Below are positions 10,623-21,477 of a stretch of 64,000 bases of DNA, piece by piece. The DNA comes from Tetradesmus obliquus (taxonomy: Eukaryota > Chlorophyta > Chlorophyceae > Sphaeropleales > Scenedesmaceae), in the NCBI GenBank assembly GCA_030272155.1, contig CP126191.1, forward strand, positions 6,842,501-6,906,500, given 5' to 3'. The first letter of the stretch is position 1. The number at the start of each line of letters is the position of its first letter. The notes beneath the pieces were generated by a model that saw nothing but the letters and a program-made list of their open reading frames with translations, was not told the DNA's origin and ran no database searches. The position numbers and the translations under genes were made by a program.

Positions 10623-11943
10623 AGCAACCTCTTGCTGTGCACCCGGATCCTGTTCAAACCCCAGATCACGCTACAACTCAATAACATATATCATACCAAG
10701 TGATGTATGCCCTTCAACAAGCAAGGGAGTACGCCCGGGCGGAGCACGACGACATGTCGATATGCAGCTTCCGGAACAGGGAATGAACAGGATCCTTGTA
10801 CACGTACATAAGATAGCAGCCGATATGAAGCAAGCAAGCACATTCCTGTTCTGTTGTTGCAACGCAGGTAACACGGCAGTCACTTGCCGCTCCCGTCAGC
10901 TGGTGACCAGTGCCACTGCAGGGCCTGCCACGTGGATGCGCACCAGAGGCACCAAGTCCATCATGCTACCCAATAGCTGCTTGCACTTGCTTACATTCTG
11001 AAGGTGACTCGATTGCAAGCATTTGCCAATGCTACATGGACACTGAGTGAGGCTGAAGTGTCTGTCCAACTGTATCCTCCAGCATGATGTGAGTACTTTG
11101 TTTTTGTGAATACTTTACAAGGTTGTCCAGGCCAAACTTGCAACAGCAATGCCCAACACCGCTACCAACCCTCAACCAAGAAGACAGCAACACACTGCAC
11201 TGCCGGCGCGAAGGCACCCTGTGCAGACAAGTGCAATCTGAACAGCACAAACAAACACAGTGCATGCCTGAAACAGGCAGAAGGCCCTAGCCTGCTGGCG
11301 CTAGGCTAGAATGCTTGGTGCAGTGAGATGAGTGACTGCCAAGCCTGCCCAAAGCAAAATTTATGGGCGGCCTGGAGTGCAGAACGCAGCCGCAGCTGTG
11401 TGCAACGATTGAGGAAGAACAATGCTAGGGGCGCATGAGTTTGCTCAAAGCACACAACCACACAATGTTCTGCTGCCAATGCATCCAGCACAGCTGTTTG
11501 CTCAACCACATTGCTGGATGGCAGCCAAGCCTGCCAGCACCTTGATTGTACAGCACGCCTGCACACAGCAGCATCGCCTGCCCACGGACAACCCCTCTGT
11601 AAATGCGCCTGCCAAGTATCTGCAGCCGCTGCAGCCACCACCAACTCACAAAACCCAAACAGTGGACAACTCACATGCTGAGGGCAGCACTGCGCCGCAG
11701 CTCAGCCAGTTGACCGGCCAGGCAGCAGCCCCCCTCCCTACTGGAGCCCCAGGGCTCCCTGACGCACACACAAACAGCACACCCCCGACAGACACACCAG
11801 GCAAACACAAGAGGCCACGCGTCCTTGCCGAGCTGCAGTGCTAGCGCTGCTGCTGCACAGGCAGGGCGTCAGTGCCGCTCAAACATTATGTGCACACAAG
11901 CGACTCAAGCCACAACATGCACAGCTAAACATGTTATAACGCC
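10623..11943. other. Intergenic: upstream of the chromatin gene and 3' region of the pyrophosphorylase gene
   Basis: No open frame here reads as a conserved protein. Both neighbours are on the minus strand, so this should hold the 5' region of the chromatin gene and the long 3' untranslated region of the pyrophosphorylase. TTACA on the plus strand (TGTAA on the minus, the usual green-algal poly(A) signal) occurs near 10985 and 11113. Confidence 0.6.
11111..11117 (-). terminator. Candidate TGTAA poly(A) signal for the pyrophosphorylase gene
   Basis: TGTAA on the minus strand, about 830 bases after the stop. A second copy lies near 10985. The motif is short, so this is only a candidate. Confidence 0.3.
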
Positions 11944-14900
11944 TCAAATGACGGTGCCGCTGGGGATGACGCTGTCCTTGATGACGCACACGATGCCGTC
12001 GCGGATCATGAAGCCCTCAGCCTCGCGGTTGGCCTCCTGCACGTTGTCCTTGTTCAGGATCTGCACACGCTCGCCGATGCGCGCGTTCTTGTCAATCAGC
12101 GCCTTGCGGATGTGGCTGCCGTTGCCCACACCCATGGGCAGGCAGCCTGGCCGGGGCAGCAGCAGCAGCAGCAGCAGCAGGCACAGACGGTGTCAGAGGC
12201 ACAGGTGTCACAGCCACTTGCAGGAGAGGTGAGCCTGTTGGCTGCCGGCAAGAGGAGCAGGTGCAGCAACGAAAGCAACATCTACAATCCAGCAGCATAT
12301 GCGCAGCAAGCAGCCACGCAAATCCTGTCACACCCTGAGCACTCACTTCCTGCCCTCGCCTGCCCTCCCACACCACAATCCAGTGCTGCGCACAACACCA
12401 CCGCCCAATACACACATCGCCACAGAGCAACACAAATAGCATCTCCCCTGTCCCACGCCGCGCCTCACCCGCCACTCAGGCACACTCCTCCACGGCCAGC
12501 TACATGCGCGACAGCGTACACAGAACACACCTACATACGACTCATCCCTTTCTTGCCACCCGACCACACCAAATCCACCCCCCTCCCCAGCCGCGCCACC
12601 TCACCTGGCACCCAGGCGCACTCCTCCACCGTCTCGTAGTAGTCGCTGCCCAGCATGAGCGTGTCCTCCATGACCACGTCCTCGCCGATCAAGCTGCGCA
12701 GGCCGATGATGCTGTTGGACACGCGGCTGCGCGCCTTGATGTTGGAGCCGTCGCCGATGATGGCGTTGCGCACCACCACGTCCTGCAGCACCTTGCTGGG
12801 AGGCAGGAAGCGGCTCATGGTGTAGATGGGAGCCTCCTTGTCGTAGAAGCTGCGGGGGAGGGGGGGGGGGGAAGAGATACAGGGAGGAGCAGGGGGGGAA
12901 GAGGTACAGCAGGAGGCACAGCAGGCGTTTGAGTTGAGGTGTGGTGTTGCATGTAGTGTTCCAATGGTTGAACAGCTGGGCTGGTAGGTGACAAGCGTGC
13001 ATGTGCCTGCAGAGGATTTCATAATCCAATGCAGTGATACCGGCAGCTCCATTCGTGAAAGAGAAAGTTGCCAAAGCCAGCGCTGCAACGCCCCGCGCAG
13101 CAATAGCCACCAAATGCACATCTCAGAGCGGCAAGGCACGCAGAGCCATACAGGGCAGATGCTTGCAGCGTGCTTGCTCGCGCGTGCTGCAGTGCATCAA
13201 CTGATGCGGTTGCAGCCGCTGCCGTGCGCACCTGAAGTTTGCGCTGCCGTCTGTCTTGACCAGGGCCAGGTTTGCGTTGTAGAAGGCCTCAATGGTTCCG
13301 ATGTCCTCCCAGTAGCCCTGGAAGGCGTACGCCTGCAGCAGCAGCAGCAGCAGCAGCAGCAGGCAAGACACAGAAACAATCAGGCACCACCTCCTATGGC
13401 AACACAAGCACTCAGAACACAGCCCCAGCTGCCACACACTTTGCACACAGTTGCAGAAGCTGTCTTGTCTGCTTCAAGTCACTAATCAACTGGCGCTGAA
13501 GTCAACTAGTCAGCTGGTGCTGCTGCCTGTCCTCCAAGCATTCTGAGACATTCCTTGTCCTTCCTGTACCCTTGCTTGGACCCACATGGGATGTCTGAGC
13601 ATCCTCTGCCTCAGATGTTCGAGTACAAGCCCCCTCACAGATGAACAAATAGGCCCACCACAGTTGCTGCTAACTCCACCGCCGCACCCTCTCAGCCTGC
13701 CGCATGGACGTACCACCACTGCTGCTGCCTACTCCGCCACCACTGCACCCTGCCGCCCTGCCCTGCAGCCCACCCTTGCTGCACCCCGGCCCCTCTCAAA
13801 AACGCACCTGCACCGGGTAGCCCATCTTGCGCGCCTCAGGGATGACCTCATTGCCAAAGTCGTTGGCTGTGGGCATGTGGTTCTCCAGCAGCTCCTTGAG
13901 CACATTAGCAGTCATCACATAGATGCCCATGGACGCAATGTACGGCTTCTCAGCAGCGCTGCGCAAGCAACAGAGGGCCAGCAACACAGTCAGCAGCAGG
14001 CAAAACAAGTCGTGCCCGGGGTCAGCAGACAAGCAGCAGGCGGCAGAATGCATGCAGTAGGACGAGCGCTGCAGTGCAGCATTCGCTGCCAGTCCTATTG
14101 AACCCAGGCTGATGCCAGCTGAGCCACAACCCTGCCCAGCACTGTCGACGATGGCAAAGATACACAGCATCTGCTGCCCGACCAAACTGCTGCGTAAGCA
14201 TCGCGAACAAAACAAAACAAATCATCTGCGCCAGCAGCAGCAGCCCGCTCACGTCTTTGCGTCCACGCCCAGCACGGTGGTGTCCACCTGCATCGCCTTG
14301 AGCGCGTCACCGCTCGGCTTCTCAGCAAACTCGATCACCCTGCCCTCATCGTCAATCTTCATGAGGCCGAACGCGCTGGCGCGCTTCTCGTCGCAGGGCA
14401 GTGCCGCAATGGTGATGGCTGCGCCGCTCTCGCGGTGCTTGCGCACAAACTCCTTGTAGTCCATGCGGTACAGGTGGTCGCCTGACAGCAGCAGCGCGGC
14501 CAGCAGGCAGTTGCAACAACATATGGGTGCTTGCGCACAAAATCCTTGTGATCGATGCGGTACAGGTGGTCGCCTGGTCAGGTGGTGGCGGCGGGTGCCA
14601 GCAGGCAGGTGCAACAACAAAGGTGCTCGAGTAATACGTGTGGAAAGGGCTAGCGCGCGGTATTGCAGATGGATCGACCCCCTGTGCAGTGTTCTGCTCC
14701 TGCTGGCAGGTGGTGTCCCTGCCGCTGCAGCTTCTTTCTCATGTGCCCCCTGTTGAAAACTCATCCTACGATTGCGCATGATGCTGCTGACAATGATGGA
14801 TTGCTAACAACTGTCCACCAAACGCCACACACTAGCACTCCACTGCCCAGCCCCCGCCCTGTACTGCTGCTGCTGCTGCTGCTGCACGTGCAAGATCATC

Positions 14901-16585
14901 CTGCGCCCACCCACGCACCTGACAGGATGAGGAAGTCCTGCACGCCGTCGCGCATGGCCTCCTCAAACAGCCACATGTACTGCCGCACTGCATCAGCAGT
15001 GCCCTGGAACCACTCCTTGCGCACGTTGCTCTGGCTGGCTGCCAGCACCTCAACAAAGCCGCGGCTGGTGTACGCGCCCACGCTGCTGTTCTGCGGCGCG
15101 CAAGACATGACAGGCAGGACAAGGGCACGCAGGAGGTACAAGCTCAGCAGCAGTGGCGGCATCATTGGGTGCTCAGGCCTGGCTGCTGGAGTGCCTTCAT
15201 TTGGTCAGTGGCGATGAATATTGTGCTTGTAAGAGCCTGCGACAAACGCAAGGCAGCTGCATGCAGGCCGCACAGCTGTGCTTGATTCCTCTGCCAGACC
15301 ACATCCCGCACTGTGCCCTGCAACCTGCCACAGTGCTGCTGCTGCTGCTGCTGCTGCTGCGAGGCACTCACGTATGCCTGCGACAGGTGCCTGTTGAGCG
15401 ACGCGGAGTTGAACTGCGTGAGGCAGTAGATCTTGGTCACGTTGCTGTTCACGCAGTTGGACACGGGGATGTCGATGAGGCGGTAGTTGGCGCCCAGCGG
15501 CACCGCGGGCTTGGCGCGCTTCTTGGTCAGCGGGTACAGCCGCGTGCCTGCGCCGCCACCCAGGATGATGCCCAGCACCGTCTGCATTTGCGACCAGGGA
15601 CAGCAGGCGCATCGCCATTGACGAGGCAGGCACAGCGTCAACACAGGGAAAGGATGATGCCCAGCATGGTGTTCTTCTTCATATTGCTGTTTGCGCACTG
15701 CCAGGTGATGTGCTGTGCTGCGTCTCCACCGGCAGCATGTTACATTGGCAGTGAGGTTGGCTTGCAATCAGAAAAGTTCAGAAAACCACTGCGGGGCTGG
15801 ACTTCTGCTGTTAGTGGCCACGGCCGTGGCTCCTGCTGTCTACTGCTGTGGATGGCCTAGCCGACTGCAATGCTTGCCAGCAGAGCAACGATGCAGCAGC
15901 ATACCAGGCGTCATGGCTGATAATCCCCTTGCATGGATGGGGACCAGATGCTGCAGCAGGGTGTAACTGTCAAAGTATTGCTGCTCATTGCATACAAGGC
16001 CGTGATCAGGCCCTGATTCTATCAGGCGAAGATCCCGGTTACTGCATTAGGCGCTGAACTGCAGTGCTGCACTGGCCGTAGTCCCAATTCAGGCTGATCA
16101 GATTGGCCAACGCAGCTCAATACCCATGGCTATATCGACACATACACTGCGAGCCCTCCAGCGGCCTAGATGCTTTGTCCAGAGCTGAACTCGCAGCGCA
16201 CCTTGCTCATGTCCAAATCATCCTTGCCTGCTCCCGTCAGTGCACCAACAGCAATCCCAGGCAGTGACTCAACGGATTGCAGAGGAGGAGGGATAGGCTG
16301 CTGCGTCTGCAGTGCCTGCGCCCTGCTCACGACCACCTGCGAAGAGGGGAGAGCCAGGCTCAGTGCCCGATCAAGCCAGGTGCCTGACACGCCTGGGAGC
16401 TGATTGCGCACCTTTGAACCCACACGAATGCCCTTGTGCACACCATGCCTTGGAGCCAGGCGCTGGCCAGCGATCGAGCGCACAGAGCTCAGGCCACCTG
16501 TGCAGATTGTGCAAGTACATGAGCTCCCGAACAGACCCTCGCAAGGGAAACTACCTGCAACGCTGACTATATGTATTAAACGCAC
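11944..16585 (-). CDS. STA6: Glucose-1-phosphate adenylyltransferase (ADP-glucose pyrophosphorylase) small subunit, chloroplast
   Basis: Makes ADP-glucose from glucose 1-phosphate and ATP, the committed step of starch synthesis in the plastid. Exons in coding order: 16412-16585, 16202-16336, 15372-15581, 14919-15090, 14253-14481, 13808-13958, 13232-13332, 12605-12849, 11944-12146; summed length 1620 bases, 539 residues. Motifs: [14 protein letters not shown] (nucleotide binding), [79 protein letters not shown], and the C-terminal beta-helix ending IPSGTVI. FNSASLN and the final block fit the small (catalytic) rather than the large subunit. The first two exons are basic and Ser/Ala-rich with [13 protein letters not shown], consistent with a plastid transit peptide. 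The start Met at 16585 is the least certain point; a shorter peptide or an upstream exon is possible. Confidence 0.93.
12852..12873 (+). repeat. Poly-G tract (poly-C on the coding strand) at a splice acceptor
   Basis: A nearly pure run of G follows the exon end at 12849. On the coding strand it is a C-rich pyrimidine tract leading into the acceptor of the exon starting FYDKEAP. Confidence 0.8.
14525..14573 (-). repeat. Echo of a pyrophosphorylase exon start inside the preceding intron
   Basis: A 48-base block matches the first bases of the real exon (14434-14481) at about 44 positions and is likewise preceded by an AG acceptor. It would encode [16 protein letters not shown] against [16 protein letters not shown]. 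The splice phase and the family alignment select the copy ending at 14481. Confidence 0.88.
15651..15670 (-). repeat. Echo of the exon encoding TVLGIIL in the upstream intron
   Basis: The intron carries a 16-base exact match to the start of the exon beginning at 15581 (TMLGIIL against TVLGIIL). It has no in-frame continuation into the glycine-rich loop. Confidence 0.6.
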
Positions 16586-17155
16586 CCTGAACAGACTCTT
16601 TTTGAAGGCAATGCGCCCGCATGGCTGCTGGCATTACTGATGTGCTTTCTGGCCTGTGTCTTTCAGCCAGAAGTTGCGTCGAAGGCGTGCAGGATCACAG
16701 TAAATGCCTGTAAGGTGATACGTATGCAGTGGATTCCCTGGCTTCACGCGGTATACCATGTCACTCCGACACGAGACACAGCAGCCTTGTGAGTCTTGGC
16801 TTACGCTCTTATAACTCCTTGTATACGGCAACTAAGACCATCACAAAATGCATTGGATGTTCAGCTATAACGCCAATTGGCGCGGGTTGCTGTTGACCTT
16901 GTCCTGCGTTCGATCGGCGCACAAACCCACATCAACGCCTTGCTGTGAGCAAGGAAGACCCTGCTGCCAACACTAGTAGCATCTGCTACTGCAGAGCTGC
17001 TCAGAAGCAAAAGCAGAGCGTGTCATAACAGCCCAATGCAAGACCTTGTTCAAGTCCACTGGTCCAACATTCAGCCAGCCGTGGCACTCGGCGTTTGACA
17101 ACCGTACAGCGTCATACAGCGTAACAAACAGAGTAATGCTACGTTACCGATTGGA
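16586..17155. other. Intergenic: upstream of the pyrophosphorylase and 3' of the LRR gene
   Basis: A minus-strand frame at 16634-16831 is open for 65 residues but resembles nothing known. No promoter element is clear. The stretch has fewer triplet repeats than its surroundings. Confidence 0.5.
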
Positions 17156-19665
17156 TCACCAATGCCACCGCTGAAGTTGCTGCATCCCTGCTGGCTGCAT
17201 TGGTCCTGGGCACACTGCTGACACGCCCGCATGTGCTGGCTGTTGCGGCCATGTCCCAGCAATACCTGGCACAGCCGGCCAAACAGAATGGATGGTAGCA
17301 GATGCAGGCCAACTTAATGCATGCTGCTGTACCTGCTGCTGCTGCTGCTGCTGCCAAGCAGCTCCTGCTGCTAGCTGCCGTTGCCTTGATGCAGCAGTTG
17401 CCCCTGCCTGTGCATCTGCCTCTACATTGCTCGCTTCCTGATGTGCTTTCAGCAGCTCCAAAACACCCTGTTGCACCCACTGCTGCAAGCTCCCCTGTTT
17501 CCCAACCCCTGCCGCTGCTTCTGCTTCTGCTGCAGCTGCTGCGCTGTGCGCTGACGAATCAGCGCACAGAAAAGCGTCGTGCGACACAGCTGCAGCTGCC
17601 AGAGCAGCACTGCGTGACAGCACAGCCCCCTGCACTGCGCCCAGTCTAAACTTAGCGCGCAGAGGCTGCAGCTGGTGTGCCTTCACACCGCTACCCCTCA
17701 GGTCCAAGAAGATGATGTCAGGGCAGCACAGCAGCAGCTCTGCAGCCCTGGCTGTCACGCGTGTGTGTGCCAGGTGCCACTGGCGTATGCACGTCCTGCA
17801 AGCCAAGCAGCAGCACACGCGTCAGGTGCAGAAGGACATGACCTGCACCTGTCTGAGCTGTTGCTGGCTATGCAGCTAGTGCAGTCAAAAACAACGGCTT
17901 CAGACTCCTAACATGTTGAGAATGTTGTCCTTAACACTGGCAATGTGGCGCGCGTGCACGCCCACAGTGTGCTGTGCGCCGCATCTTTTCACTGATCAGA
18001 TTGGAAGAGTCGATCACTACTGCGCTGACTGGCCCCAGCTGGCCCTCAAACTACGCACCTAGGCCAATCACCAACTGCTTGGTCCAGTTGTGCAACCGCC
18101 TGAGTCTGCTCGCAGCTGCCCCCTTGTTGCTGCTGCTGCTGCTGTTGCCGCTGCCACTCGTGCAGCCTGCTGCCGTACGTCAGCCACTCAATGGTTGCGT
18201 CGCTGCAGCTGGTGGCGCTGAGCTGCAGCACCAGCAGCTGCTTCAGCTGTACCAGGGTGGGCGCCAGGCTGTCTGACACCTGGCCCAGGCCTGACAGGTC
18301 CAGAGCCAGCAGCTGCAACACAAGCAACAGCAGCAGCAGGGGGGTGGAGGGGTGGAACTGTCAGTCGGTGTGAGTGTGTTTGAGCCACCCCTGACAGGTC
18401 CAGTGCCAGCAGCTGCAAGAAGCACCAGCAGCAGCAGGGAGAGCAGAAGCAACAGCAGCATGAGCAGTTCTGATATGGGTGCACATATAAGCCAGTTCGT
18501 TTTACATGCAAGCCTGTTGTGCGTTGACGGCTGCTGCAACGCTGAATGCTGATAGTGCACGCAGCATCCGCACTGCAGCCTCAGCACAGGCTAGCAAGAC
18601 GCTGCAGGCCAGCTGCGCACTGCTCCACGCTTCTCAACACCCTGCAATCAAATCAGCGCCATTCACACTGAATCAGTGTACTCTTATACAAGATCTGCAC
18701 TGCATCCACGGGGCTGTGCCGGCATCACCTGCGGCATTGCCGCCAGCAGCTGCTGCAGCGCCTCAGGTGTCACGCTGCTGCAGCCGCGCAGGCCCAGGCA
18801 GGTCAGCCGCCGCAGTGGGGCCAGGTCTGACAGGCTGGCTGCTGCTGGGCAGGCCAGCTGCAGGTGGGCCAGGCTGGCTGAGAAAGCAGCAAGCTCATGC
18901 AGTGCCTGGCTGGAGGTGGGTGTGGTGCCTGGCAGGCTGAGGGCCAGTGCCTGAGGCTGCCTGCAGGGCGGGTGGCAGTGTGATGCCATGGTACAGTGTG
19001 TTATTGCAGTGCGGTGATGGCCTAGGGGACGCTGCAAAGTAAAGGCACAAGCACCTGCAGGAGGTTTGCGGGAGCTGTGGCAGTGAGAATGCTAGCAGTA
19101 CCAGGGTAAGAGCAGCAGCGGCAACACTGGGCATGCACTGCAGCGTGCAGGCGCACATTGTGCTGTGACGAAAACTGCTGCTGCTGATGGAGCTGTGCAA
19201 GCTGGCTGGGCCCCACTTGTATCTTATCTAAGCGCCAGCGCTGCACGCAAGCCACGCACCAGCAGGTTGCAAACTGGCGCAGTGCTGCCAGGTGTGCAGC
19301 AGGGCTGTGGATGCCAGCAGCACGCCGTGCATTGGCGATTGCGGTGTACCAGCTGTACACGCGCTGCACAAGCTCTGGGATAGGCAGTGCCTCGCCTGCA
19401 TACGTCCAAACGAGGCTTCTAGTCAGCTAGGCTTATGTGCTTGCGTCAGCAGCATGAGCAGCTGTGCGCTTGCAAAAGCAACGTGAACAGGTGCAGCAGC
19501 AGCAAGGGCAGCAGCAGCACCACCATTTATCCTATGTGCAGCGTAGCAAGCTCATACTGCAATGAGCGTTTCACGAAGGTGATACTCACAGGTGAATGTA
19601 ACCTCGTATGGCATGCGGCGCGCAACGGTTTCGATGCAGATGTCCTGCAGTGATGGCACGGTCAT
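17156..19665 (-). CDS. Leucine-rich-repeat protein
   Basis: Exons supported by frame continuity: 19590-19665, 19260-19395, 18729-18960, 18059-18312, 17966-18024. Coding resumes around 17330-17799, but the last junctions are not settled. It starts MTVPSLQDICIETVARR, a helical N-terminus like those of LRR or F-box-like adaptors. Repeats include LRRLTCLGLRGCSSVTPEAL, LLALDLSGLGQVSDSLAP, LLVLQLSATSCSDATI and IIFLDLRGSGV, the cysteine-containing LRR type found in ubiquitin-ligase substrate adaptors. A Gln run interrupts the protein and the C-terminus is Ala-rich. The role is inferred to be protein-protein binding; no catalytic domain is visible. The start ATG faces the methyltransferase gene 264 bases away. 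Confidence 0.7.
18391..18437 (-). repeat. Echo of an LRR exon start plus acceptor in the upstream intron
   Basis: The block repeats the 5' end of the exon ending at 18312, including the acceptor and adjoining CTG-rich tract. Both copies encode LLALDLSG. The two copies are about 100 bases apart. Confidence 0.85.
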
Positions 19666-19929
19666 GCTCTCGTGCGTCACAGCATGCAGTCGTCGTCAGA
19701 TCTTTCGCTGTCAATCACCAGTAGTAAGAGCGCAATCTATGCGACTGAGTCTTGCAGCCGGCGAGCAGCTCCAGTGTCATGTGCAGTACGGGCCCGTGGA
19801 TTAGGGTTCCTACTGACAGTGGCCCAGAAGAAGGCCTTCTCTGCATGCAACCTCGCCAGCTGGTGTCGCCAACCATAGACTTCCTCTCATAGTCTGTGTG
19901 GCTTACTTGAGCAATGTGTCTGGCTGCTT
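19666..19929. promoter_or_regulatory. Divergent promoter region between LRR and rhodanese-methyltransferase genes
   Basis: Only 264 bases separate the two opposite start codons, so both promoters must lie here or in the first exons. No TATA box or other element can be named with confidence. Confidence 0.5.
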
Positions 19930-20527
19930 ATGATGGCTGATTATCTTCAGCAGCTGCAGAGCTTGTACGGTCTAACTACGGCTGCTGCAGCACCTGCTGC
20001 TGCTGCCGCTGCTGCTACCAGCACATCAACAAAGCCCCCTAAGGTCCTCGACACCCGTCCCAAAGAGCAATATCTGCATCAGCGGCTGTCACAATCTGTG
20101 AATATACAGCTGCACGGCCTGACATCCAGCTGCTACCTGCTACCAGACAAGTCGCAGCCATTTGCTGTGGTCGTGCCCAGCAGCAGCACCTATACAGTCA
20201 CACAGGAACCTTCACAGCATGGCAAAGTACTGGACAGCGGCGCAACAGTGGTCTTCCTGAAGGGCACAACTTCCCTGCAGGAGTTCTTGATCAGCAGGGG
20301 CTGGGCAGCAGCTAGCTTCCTGCAGGACTGCCCTAAGCTGTGGCAGGCAGCAGGGCAGCTGCAGCTGCTGGAGCAACAGCCGGCTGATCTGCAGCAGCTG
20401 TCCAGGCGGTGCCTGTTTGCACCGCTGCAGCTTCTGGAGGAAGAAGTTGGCAAGATTGAAACCGCACTGACAGCGCTGCGGGTGCGCCCGCAGCAACAGC
20501 ACACGCAGCAGCAGCACACGCAAGATA

Positions 20528-20571
<44 letters not shown>

Positions 20572-20747
20572 GTAGAGGCGGGCAGCAGCTTGCAGAACGG
20601 CAGCTGCTGCGTCAGCAATAGTCTTAGCGACAGTGGGAAACAGGCAGGTGCTGCTGCTGCACAGGTGCGCCTGCGTGCTCTGGATGTGGGCTGTGGCAGT
20701 GGCAGGGACGTTGCGTGGCTTGCCAGCCGGCAGCACTTGGTGCAAGT

Positions 20748-20781
<34 letters not shown>

Positions 20782-21477
20782 GATGTCGACATCCAAGCTG
20801 CAGGCGGCAGCCAGAGCAACCTGACTCAGCAACAGCAGCAGCAGCCAGCAGTTGATGTCAGGTGGCATGTCACTGGAGTGGATGAGTGGCTGGGAGCACT
20901 GGAGCGCGCAGCTGACCTGGCAGCTGCCATGCAGCTGAGTGAGCAGCAGGTGCAGCTGGTGCTGGGCAGCATATGCCCGCAGTCGGGGCGCATGCAGCTG
21001 CAGCGCCTGCCAGCCAAGAGCAGGCTGCATGCGGCACAGCATGTGTCTGTGCTGCATGCTGGATCTCCTGCAGCAGCAGCGGCAGAAGCAAATGGGCCTC
21101 AACCTGCAGCACCTGCACAGCCTAGCCCAGCAGCAGCCACCCCTGCGGCAGTGCCACATGCCGCAGCTTCAAGTATTAGCTTCACGGCGCAGCGCTACGA
21201 CCTCATCCTGTGTGTGCGCTTCCTGGAGCGGTCGCTGCTGCCGCAGCTGCGCGCCATGCTGCTGCCCGGCGGCTTCATAGTGTACTGCACCTTTGTGGAT
21301 GGGCCTGGCCTGCGTGCCTTTGGGCGGCCGAGTGGCCCCGAGCATGTGCTGCAGCCTGGTGAGCTGGCAGCGCTGTTTGGGCCGGGGCAGGGCTTCAAGG
21401 TGCTGCGTGATGAGGTGGCGCTGTCTGCTGATGGGCGCGAGCTGTCGTGGTTTGTGGCGCAGCTCAGCACCGATTGA
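19930..21477 (+). CDS. Rhodanese-like / SAM-dependent methyltransferase fusion
   Basis: Intronless frame of 515 residues. Residues 1-145 resemble a rhodanese fold (VLDTRPKEQYLHQRL...SVNIQL), but no catalytic-loop cysteine is seen, so sulfur transfer is unlikely. Residues from about 240 form a class I methyltransferase: motif I ALDVGCGSGRDVAWLA, an acidic strand end HVTGVDEW, YDLILCVRFLERSLLPQL, and LLPGGFIVYCTFV, arranged like the TehB-type family. A Gln run of about 14 joins the two domains and a Ser run sits between motif I and the next strand. The closing strands (FKVLRDEVAL, SWFVAQL) are present, so the fold seems complete. The substrate is unknown. It is convergent with the HECT ligase gene. 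Confidence 0.8.
20531..20571 (+). repeat. (CAG)n, poly-Gln between the two domains of the fusion
   Basis: Uninterrupted CAG units encode a Gln run between the rhodanese-like and methyltransferase parts. A (CAG/AGC) tract at 20752-20780 encodes the Ser run. Confidence 0.95.

Noticed and set aside
11422-11844. 140-residue plus-strand frame
   Set aside because: Lies in the expected 3' untranslated region of the pyrophosphorylase gene and reads as Pro/Thr/His filler without motifs.
14525-14573. Mutually exclusive alternative exon of the pyrophosphorylase
   Set aside because: The copy lacks the rest of the 229-base exon and would truncate the sugar-nucleotide domain, so it is treated as a duplication remnant.
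16634-16831. Possible small gene on the minus strand (65 residues)
   Set aside because: No homologous motif or splice support. It sits upstream of the pyrophosphorylase start and may be leader sequence.
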